Source of the DNA: a virus
DNA length: 36,785 nt
IMG/VR virus record: IMGVR_UViG_3300042539_001705
Location: 1 to 36,785 of that record
Reading direction: 5' to 3' (one strand)
Both the position numbers and the translations under genes were made by a program. The notes under the pieces are model-generated. The model did not search any database and was not told the DNA's origin. It was given only the letters and a program-made list of their open reading frames with translations. Shown here one piece after another: positions 31,887 to 36,785 of this stretch. The number at the start of each line of letters is the position of its first letter. Within the stretch, counting starts at the first letter, position 1.

Positions 31887-33479
31887 TTAGTTACGATTTC
31901 TTAAAGGATGTTTTTTTCGAGAACCTAAAGTTAGTTGCGGTGATTTATTTCGCAAAGTCGGTACATAATGAAATTTCGACTTGAGTCTAGTCGTATCGAT
32001 AACTTTCTCTAACGTGCTTGATGTAGGACCGACTTCGTTAGCAGCATCGCTAAGATTATCGATAATATCATCTGTTTCCGAAGGTAAGCCGATCCACGAG
32101 AAAACTTCGTCTTCAACTTCTTCTATGAAAGGGGCATTCATCGGAAAATATATTTTGCCATTTTTCATTAAAAGCATGGCACCAATACTATTATCTAATT
32201 TGTCCGATCCTTTGACATTTTTCTTTATCGGTATCCCCAGTTGTTGAAGATATTGCGTAGGTCCAGCACCAACCCCATTAGTTTCGGATTTTAGAAATCT
32301 AATGTTTTCATCGGTCCATTTAGTCCATAGTCGCGAAACTTCTTCGACTATCGTAGGCACTTCACAACGATCTCTCCAAAAATCTAATAAGAATAAATCT
32401 TTAGTTTTAGTTATCCCCCAAATAGATCCAACCGAATAAGAAGGGGCTTTATTATGAATTTGGTTGTCAATGATGCCTTCTTTTGCTGTAGACGCATAAT
32501 CCGTTGTTGCAAAAATAAGCTTAAATTCCTGAAAAGGAAACATTGTTCCGTTTACACGAAATCCAAACGGAAAAATATCATAATACCGAATCCAATTACG
32601 TTTAAATCGACTATCCGCCCTAGCTTCCCAATTACCGTCACGAAGTTGGGCACGAAGTTCCGGTTCGAGATCGTTTAAGAATTCTGCGTAATCAGCTAAG
32701 TCCAAGTGCGGATTATCGTTGATGTAACTTGGTACAAATTTTCGAGTGGGATGCGATCCAATAAACGGAACTCTTATTCCCGCTGTAGCCGCCGCTATAG
32801 CTTCTCGCCGATCAGGATAAATCGTCGGATCAGGAATAATGCAAAATCGTTTTTTAATCCAATTACCGCCACGACCACCGGGGTTTGTAGCGGCGCGTAA
32901 TCGAACCGGAATACTTCGTTTTAAATCGCATTCCGGGCAACCTTTAACCCAATTCGGCTCACCATCTGGCGTTTTGCCGTGAGTTTGACAAGTTGTTCGG
33001 CGAAGTCGCGTTGTCATGAACTCGTAATCTTGCGGCGTATCCCATTGCGAAATTTCGTCAAACGCAATGGTTTGATATTCCGAAGATTGATAACGGTCTT
33101 TAGCGTTAGCATCGCCGATATAGCAAAATACTAATTTTGCATCTTCACCTTTTGTTCCGTCGGGGTAATAAGTCGGAAAGCAATAAGTATGATCGCTTGG
33201 AATGTATTTAACGCCATGTTTTTTCCATTTATCTAACCATTTGCTTGCTCTATCGAGCAAAGCACCAGGTTGTTTCAAGTCAGTTAATTGTTTTCGGAAA
33301 ATTGCTGACGCATATCCAGGTACGTCCATGTATTGCAAACACGACATAAGCAAAAAATCGCTTTTACCGCCGCCTAACGCACCGCCGAACAAAAGTTCCT
33401 TGGCGTTCGACTGCAACGCGATTAATTGTTTTTCTGTAGGCTTATGCGGAATGTATTTAATCCACTTCAAAGTAGCCAA
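31887..33479 (-). CDS. terL: Terminase large subunit
   Basis: A 530-residue packaging motor. The Walker A motif is GGALGGGKS (32-40), Walker B is TIAFDE (D141 E142), the coupling block is RAATNPGGRGGNWIKKRF, and the nuclease domain begins with IFATTDYAST and includes DDIIDNLSDAANEVG. The ATPase part holds a possible zinc-binding insertion C164-x-x-H167...C181-x-x-C184. The first codon is TTG at 33479, supported by AGAGG about 9 bases upstream; there is no nearby ATG. It overlaps the preceding gene by 23 bases. No small terminase subunit was clearly recognised, though genes at 33.8-34.8 kb or the right-end basic protein are candidates. Confidence 0.93.
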   Translation of the reverse strand: MATLKWIKYIPHKPTEKQLIALQSNAKELLFGGALGGGKSDFLLMSCLQYMDVPGYASAIFRKQLTDLKQPGALLDRASKWLDKWKKHGVKYIPSDHTYCFPTYYPDGTKGEDAKLVFCYIGDANAKDRYQSSEYQTIAFDEISQWDTPQDYEFMTTRLRRTTCQTHGKTPDGEPNWVKGCPECDLKRSIPVRLRAATNPGGRGGNWIKKRFCIIPDPTIYPDRREAIAAATAGIRVPFIGSHPTRKFVPSYINDNPHLDLADYAEFLNDLEPELRAQLRDGNWEARADSRFKRNWIRYYDIFPFGFRVNGTMFPFQEFKLIFATTDYASTAKEGIIDNQIHNKAPSYSVGSIWGITKTKDLFLLDFWRDRCEVPTIVEEVSRLWTKWTDENIRFLKSETNGVGAGPTQYLQQLGIPIKKNVKGSDKLDNSIGAMLLMKNGKIYFPMNAPFIEEVEDEVFSWIGLPSETDDIIDNLSDAANEVGPTSSTLEKVIDTTRLKSKFHYVPTLRNKSPQLTLGSRKKHPLRNRN

Positions 33480-33819
33480 GATCGATAACCTCTATTCTAG
33501 GAGTCCATCGGATGGCTTTTCCACCACGTTTAACTTTTAAACGACGCCATCCCCAAAACTCGATTCTACCACCAGATTCTAACCACGTAATAGCATTTTG
33601 TTTTTCTTTCTCCAAAACTGCAAAGTGTTTAGACCACGTAGTAGTAAAACATTGAATACCGGTAAAACCTTCACCTGGTTTAATCGCTAATAAGTCGAAT
33701 AAACCAAATAAGTCTTTTCGAACTCCGGAAAAACCTGATCGTGGAATAAAGCGTTCGACAACATCTACAAGATACCCGTCTTCGCGAAGTTTTTTTAACG
33801 TGCGATGCGTAGCGGTCAT
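33457..33819 (-). CDS. Probable PD-(D/E)XK-like nuclease
   Basis: A 120-residue protein immediately before terminase. The order LREDGYLVDVVERF, DLFGLFDLLAIKP, GIQCFT resembles small PD-(D/E)XK nucleases related to Holliday-junction resolvases (Glu in the first helix, Asp before a strand, then Q-C in place of E-x-K). The missing acidic-Lys pair is a reason for caution; it could be inactive or another fold. Its stop lies 23 bases inside the terminase gene, so it may be a packaging-linked nuclease. Confidence 0.5.
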   Translation of the reverse strand: MTATHRTLKKLREDGYLVDVVERFIPRSGFSGVRKDLFGLFDLLAIKPGEGFTGIQCFTTTWSKHFAVLEKEKQNAITWLESGGRIEFWGWRRLKVKRGGKAIRWTPRIEVIDLGYFEVD

Positions 33820-34121
33820 TACATTAATTCTTTAAATTCTTGGCGATAAATAGCAATATATCGTTTTGCTAATTTCAAATGCGAACGAATATGCGAATCA
33901 ATAATATTTGCGTGATCGGTAACATGCCGATGAGGTAACGAATTTACTATCGAAACCGATGCTTGAATTACGGCCGAAACAATTAATGCTTCGACAGTGT
34001 GTGAAGATGGTTCCGATAATTCAATAGATTGTTCTAGGGTTTGTTCTAAAGCCGTAGCGATTTCTTGAACAACGTTTGGTTCACGCGTCTCGCGTGATCT
34101 AATATTTCGAGACTTAGCCAT
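33819..34121 (-). CDS. Small hypothetical helical protein
   Basis: A 100-residue protein, mainly helical: ATALEQTLEQSIELSE, then VEALIVSAVIQASVSIV, then HSHLKLAKRYIAIYR-type basic helices. Stop and next start share one base (TAATG). It lies two genes before terminase and its size would allow a small terminase subunit, but no helix-turn-helix is clear. Confidence 0.5.
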   Translation of the reverse strand: MAKSRNIRSRETREPNVVQEIATALEQTLEQSIELSEPSSHTVEALIVSAVIQASVSIVNSLPHRHVTDHANIIDSHIRSHLKLAKRYIAIYRQEFKELM

Positions 34122-34467
34122 TTTTAGTTTGCTTTATTAACGAGTTGACTTCTTCAATTTTTGAATATTGACCGGGATACCAATAAACTTTAGATACGCC
34201 GGCAGAATTTGTTGCGATTTTAAAAGCTTTGTACCAAAAAATCGTATAATTTCGAATTCGTGTTTTGTATTCCGTTAAATATAAATTCGTAACGTAATTT
34301 CGTGCCCCTGGAACGGGTAGAGAGTACATCTGATTACATTTTAACTCTAACTTTAACGGTTTAAATCCGCGATGAATTAACCACGCCCCGCTTAAACTGT
34401 GTTTAATGTAATCGCCGGGATCATGTGTTGCCGATATTGGTAAAACTGGTCCTGAGTTCATAATCAT
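34114..34467 (-). CDS. Small hypothetical protein
   Basis: A 117-residue protein. It contains HSLSGAWLIHRGFKPLKLEL and later aromatic and basic residues (LTEYKTRIRNYTIFWYKAF). The ATG at 34467 is preceded by AAGGA about 9 bases upstream, at the cost of a 47-base overlap with the preceding gene. An in-frame ATG at 34461 is near. It overlaps the next gene by 8 bases. No function was recognised. Confidence 0.5.
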   Translation of the reverse strand: MIMNSGPVLPISATHDPGDYIKHSLSGAWLIHRGFKPLKLELKCNQMYSLPVPGARNYVTNLYLTEYKTRIRNYTIFWYKAFKIATNSAGVSKVYWYPGQYSKIEEVNSLIKQTKNG

Positions 34468-34765
34468 GGGGAACTTTCCTTTGGTCTATGCCAATTAAAA
34501 CCTCAAAATAATTATTTTTATATCGCCAAATTAATAAAAGACCTTTATTTTCTTTGGGGTATAGTTCAGTTGGTGGGGGAAACCCCAAATCTTTATGGCG
34601 TTGCAACAATTTTCTGGAAGAAGAAAGGACTCGATGGTGAATCTCGCCTTTTTCTTTCAGCGATTTTAATGCGGAAAATACATTTTCCCATTTTGAGTCA
34701 TCGCATTTCTTTTCAAAAGCCCACGTAGCTACGCCTTGCATCGTTAAAAATACATATCTTTTCAT
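34421..34765 (-). CDS. Small hypothetical protein
   Basis: A 114-residue protein of unknown function. The N-terminus (KRYVFLTMQGVATWAF) and the middle strand (GLLLIWRYKNNYFEVLIG) look like parts of a small alpha/beta fold. The ATG at 34765 overlaps the stop of the hydrolase gene by 4 bases (ATGA), a strong sign of coupled translation. No catalytic motif is evident. Confidence 0.5.
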   Translation of the reverse strand: MKRYVFLTMQGVATWAFEKKCDDSKWENVFSALKSLKEKGEIHHRVLSSSRKLLQRHKDLGFPPPTELYPKENKGLLLIWRYKNNYFEVLIGIDQRKVPHDYELRTSFTNIGNT

Positions 34766-35274
34766 AATCCCCAGTTAATTGATTCGAGATATTCTACCGA
34801 ATTAACAAATTGATGTTTATTGGCGATCATGAATTTCTGAAATACCCACGCGGCATCTTCTTGGTGATCTTCATTAAACGGAAACTCGTGGAATTCGGTA
34901 GTTCGCTTTTCAGAAAAATATTCTGCGAGTGTTTTAGTCGAATTGTAACATACGCGATCCCCTGTTGTGGCAAGGAACGTGTATTTACATCGCGAAGGAC
35001 CGAAATCATCGCTACGCCGTAACGTTCCCTTTCCAGGACTATGGGCGATAACGTGTTCAATATTCTTATCGGGGAAGTCTAAGGAGGCGCGAATAACAAT
35101 TTCGGCTCCCCACGAAAACCCCAATAATGTAATTGGCCCGTTAGCATTAGCAATCAGGCTAGTCAAATTTTGTCCGCCGGTACGAATAGGCATAAAATGT
35201 CGAAATTTTGTCGGGACAAACTTTTCGATCGAATATCCTAAGCCGCCTACGGCAATAGCGAGTCGATTACTCAT
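34762..35274 (-). CDS. Small alpha/beta hydrolase-fold protein
   Basis: A 170-residue protein with a nucleophile elbow GFSWGAE (S54), an acid candidate D106 in TTGDRVCY, and a His candidate H137 in NEDHQED, in the order Ser-Asp-His expected of an alpha/beta hydrolase. It is small for the fold, which usually has 200 or more residues, so the cap is minimal. The substrate is unknown: an esterase, thioesterase or carbohydrate deacetylase role is possible. It overlaps the SNase-like gene by 8 bases. Such enzymes are uncommon in this part of phage genomes. Confidence 0.7.
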   Translation of the reverse strand: MSNRLAIAVGGLGYSIEKFVPTKFRHFMPIRTGGQNLTSLIANANGPITLLGFSWGAEIVIRASLDFPDKNIEHVIAHSPGKGTLRRSDDFGPSRCKYTFLATTGDRVCYNSTKTLAEYFSEKRTTEFHEFPFNEDHQEDAAWVFQKFMIANKHQFVNSVEYLESINWGL

Positions 35275-35806
35275 TAAACACCTTTTTGTAATTTTCTAAA
35301 TGCTTTGGGATAAGTAGATTGCGGTTAATCGGCTTTTCGTAACGTACCGCTAGATACAATCTAACGAGCAATTGGGTTAAAAAAATATGCGAATTTTTGT
35401 AATTATAATCAGTCAATTCTATATCGATAGGAAATCGCCCGAACTTTTCTTTTTCCAGAACGTATTGAATTCCGTGATCGGCAATTTCGTTAAGGGTAGC
35501 TCCATCCGTAGGACGTTTAACGTAATACGAATAAACCAAAATGGGTTTATTTAACGGTATTACATTTTCAACAAATCTTTTAGCCGCTAAACCTAATGCA
35601 GCTAATCTAGGATCTTTCGAATCCTTTTCAGCACAATCGATATTTCGCAATCGAAGCGATACATCGAGTTGCCAGATATTATGCCCTTTGTCGAAGTCTC
35701 CGACAATGGTATCCCCGTCGCTTATACGTCTAGGGATAAATGTAAATTGCATTTTTTCGTTGGGGCTAAGCGGTGCATATTGCTCACTAGCTCGTGTAAT
35801 TTTCAT
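35267..35806 (-). CDS. Staphylococcal-nuclease-like (SNase) protein
   Basis: A 179-residue protein with the SNase pattern: RISDGDTIVGD (28-37), LRLRNIDCAE (51-60) with the Arg and acidic residues of the active site, GLAAKRFVEN (72-81) and KFGRFPIDI (121-129) with the second catalytic Arg. SNase-fold enzymes cut DNA and RNA with calcium. No signal peptide is visible, so it probably acts in the cytoplasm or in the virion, perhaps on host DNA. Its ATG shares a base with the stop of the upstream gene (TAATG). Confidence 0.8.
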   Translation of the reverse strand: MKITRASEQYAPLSPNEKMQFTFIPRRISDGDTIVGDFDKGHNIWQLDVSLRLRNIDCAEKDSKDPRLAALGLAAKRFVENVIPLNKPILVYSYYVKRPTDGATLNEIADHGIQYVLEKEKFGRFPIDIELTDYNYKNSHIFLTQLLVRLYLAVRYEKPINRNLLIPKHLENYKKVFNE

Positions 35807-35997
35807 TATTCGCAGTCTTCTTTGGTTAGGTTGTTTGAATTAAATCCGGCTTTATCCGCTACGTCATTTACGGCATTTGCAATTTGATCGCCGGAAAAGC
35901 CTTTTTCTTTCAGGTAATCGCATAGATGAGACCATTGACCAATCTCGGCGATAAATTCAGTTATCCAATACAAAATTTCAGCGTCTTTACGACTCAT
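35806..35997 (-). CDS. Small hypothetical protein
   Basis: A 63-residue protein, acidic and helical (LYWITEFIAEIGQWSHLCDY then KGFSGDQIANAVNDVADKAG). AGGTGA about 7 bases before the ATG at 35997 is a clear ribosome binding site. It is the first gene of the tightly packed run leading to the terminase. No family was recognised. Confidence 0.6.
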   Translation of the reverse strand: MSRKDAEILYWITEFIAEIGQWSHLCDYLKEKGFSGDQIANAVNDVADKAGFNSNNLTKEDCE

Positions 35998-36003
35998 TTT
36001 AAA

Positions 36004-36078
36004 TCACCTTCGGGACGTTAGGTTTACGGCGACCGTAACTATTGCAGCAAAATACCAAAATGTCAAATTATTAAACAT
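36004..36078 (-). CDS. Micro-ORF, 24 residues, one hydrophobic segment
   Basis: This frame was found by hand. The peptide begins MFNNLTFWYFAAIVTVAV and ends in two Arg, so it has one membrane-type segment. Its TGA stop lies in the ribosome binding site of the next gene, so it could act as a leader or coupling peptide. It resembles the micro-ORF at 4169-4270 in size, composition and start context (MF..., preceded by a C/G-rich box). A TTGACA word lies inside the frame with AATAGT 17 bases later, a possible promoter for the downstream genes. Confidence 0.35.
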   Translation of the reverse strand: MFNNLTFWYFAAIVTVAVNLTSRR

Positions 36079-36341
36079 AGGGGGTACAATTAATAAAATG
36101 TTAATATGGAGATCCTAAGCCGGAGTCCCATAAATAGTAAAATGCTAATATGGAGATCCTATAGGAGTCCCGAGATGGGACCCTAAAAGCAAAATGATAT
36201 TTAATCGGGGCGTGAGGGATTTTTTATAAAAGAGTTACAGTGTGTTGCAACGGGACTCCGATCTATCATTTCGCCTACCGATCAGGCCGAGCCGTCACAA
36301 TATAACAAAATGATAAATCGGGGTCGATTAATACCAAAATG
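36057..36341. repeat. Dispersed AAAATG motif cluster in the non-coding region
   Basis: On the plus strand, a motif close to NNTANNAAAATGNTAATA occurs six times, with AAAATG at 36057, 36095, 36139, 36191, 36307 and 36336, and once more at 36745. Read on the minus strand each is CATTTTRNTATT or close to it. The copies at 36191 and 36307 share CAAAATGATA followed by AATCGGGG. The spacing is 29-116 bases. The surrounding stretch (about 36079-36380) has no credible gene. It may hold promoters, operators or iteron-like sites. Confidence 0.55.
36091..36171. repeat. Two tandem copies of a 37-39 base repeat
   Basis: Copy one (36091-36129) and copy two (36135-36171) share TAATAAAATG/TAGTAAAATG, then TAATATGGAGATCCT, then GGAGTCCC, with a period of 44 bases. 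The box GGAGTCCC appears inverted as GGGACTCC at 36251-36258, and GTCCC-GAGAT-GGGAC forms a short hairpin near 36167-36181. A direct/inverted repeat mix of this kind suits protein binding sites in a promoter or origin. Confidence 0.65.
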
Positions 36342-36350
36342 GGGTAAGGG

Positions 36351-36394
36351 GTTGCGGTCGCAACTATCTACGCCTCCCCTCTACGTTGCGGTCG
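36351..36394. repeat. Short direct repeat and hairpin beside the right-end gene
   Basis: GTTGCGGTCG occurs at 36351-36360 and again at 36385-36394, the second copy inside the 3' end of the basic-tailed gene. The first copy forms a hairpin with the following CAAC (GTTGCG-GT-CGCAAC, 36351-36364). It sits just past that gene's stop, but no U tract follows, so it is not a convincing terminator. Confidence 0.4.
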
Positions 36395-36707
36395 ATCGTG
36401 GTTTGTTGTCCTCCTTAATTGTCGTACGCTTGCGGGGTTTGCTGGGTTTCTTCGTGTCAATCTGCGGGCGTCCGTGTGGTCGTGTTCTCCGCTTGACGGG
36501 TTCGGGTTCGGTGTCGTCGTCATTGGTCGGGGTTAGAAAATTTGCGGTGACCTTGTTAATGTCATCGAAAACCTTTCTTCCGAATTCGATTCTGTAATGC
36601 AAGGCGGCGTTTTCACTCGCAATAATGAATGCGGCGGCTACTGAATAAGTTGAGACGTTAAAAACGTTCGCGAATTGAATTAAGGCGTTTTGCTGCTTGG
36701 GTGTCAT
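36381..36707 (-). CDS. Small protein with basic, AT-hook-like tail
   Basis: A 108-residue protein from the ATG at 36707 (MTPKQQNALIQFAN). The frame extends to a TTG at 36746 inside a repeat, which is less likely as a start. The first 55 residues are helical. The last 50 are highly basic and acidic by turns, with PHGRPQ and KPSKPRKR, which resemble an AT-hook GRP core. DNA binding is plausible, for example as a regulator or small terminase, but unproven. It is the most upstream gene here, and the sequence is more GC-rich than in the rest of the window. Confidence 0.5.
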   Translation of the reverse strand: MTPKQQNALIQFANVFNVSTYSVAAAFIIASENAALHYRIEFGRKVFDDINKVTANFLTPTNDDDTEPEPVKRRTRPHGRPQIDTKKPSKPRKRTTIKEDNKPRSTAT

Positions 36708-36785
36708 GGTTTGCGGCGCTCCGTGGTCGTGGGAAGGAAATAGCAAAATGCGAATAAAGCCCCACCCCCCCGCGATGGTGCAGGG

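Noticed and set aside
36057-36341. CRISPR array
   Set aside because: The repeats are short, imperfect and irregularly spaced, and no cas-like gene is present.
36310-36597. Plus-strand frame (95 aa) at the right end
   Set aside because: Most of it opposes the basic-tailed minus gene, whose charged, ordered composition is more protein-like; its start lies in the repeat region.

Overview
The window looks like a large part of the genome of a tailed double-stranded DNA phage, or an intact prophage-like block. Every convincing gene lies on the minus strand, so transcription runs from right to left. Most neighbours overlap by 1-8 bases (ATGA, TAATG) or sit a few bases apart, as in one long late operon. 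A tail tube and a tape measure are present but no sheath was recognised, which suggests a long non-contractile tail. The DNA is AT-rich and full of CpG-containing words. The host cannot be named from the sequence. Secreted PKD-like, matrixin-like and subtilase proteins would fit a host with a protein-rich envelope (Planctomycetes are one possibility), but that is inference. No tRNA, rRNA, CRISPR array, integrase, repressor, polymerase, helicase or primase was recognised, and the left edge cuts through a gene, so replication genes probably lie outside.

Layout in transcription order. (1) 36.8-33.5 kb: a control-like region with a repeated AAAATG-type motif, a basic-tailed protein, a micro-ORF, an SNase-like nuclease, a small alpha/beta hydrolase, several unknowns and a probable PD-(D/E)XK-like protein. 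(2) 33.5-31.9 kb: large terminase. (3) 31.9-27.4 kb: small unknown and membrane proteins around a matrixin-type metalloprotease with a cysteine-switch motif, a complete subtilase and an exported PKD-thioredoxin protein, then two single-TM coiled-coil proteins. No peptidoglycan-degrading endolysin was recognised, so this block is a candidate protease-based lysis or envelope-attack module. (4) 27.4-22.7 kb: fibre or receptor-binding-type proteins. (5) 22.7-17.2 kb: protease/scaffold, lambda-D-like decoration protein, major capsid protein, a strong terminator, and head-tail connector/tail completion proteins. (6) 17.0-10.2 kb: zinc-ribbon protein, tail tube, tape measure, a large tail protein, and a pair of ORFs joined by an A9 slippery site that looks like a G/G-T tail assembly chaperone. 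(7) 9.9-4.7 kb: the portal, unusually far downstream, and two large orphan virion-type proteins. (8) 4.7-0 kb: small unknowns, a COG4112-type Nudix protein, a DarG-like macro-domain protein, ThyX and a family-4 uracil-DNA glycosylase cut by the edge.

Working together: terminase, portal, protease, capsid and decoration proteins build and fill the head. Tube, tape measure, chaperone and large tail proteins build the tail. The fibre proteins bind the host. The left-end enzymes handle nucleotides, ADP-ribose and DNA bases, and may protect phage DNA from host defence such as DarT-type thymidine ADP-ribosylation. The most interesting parts are the protease/thioredoxin module, the DarG-like macro protein, the displaced portal and the frameshift site.
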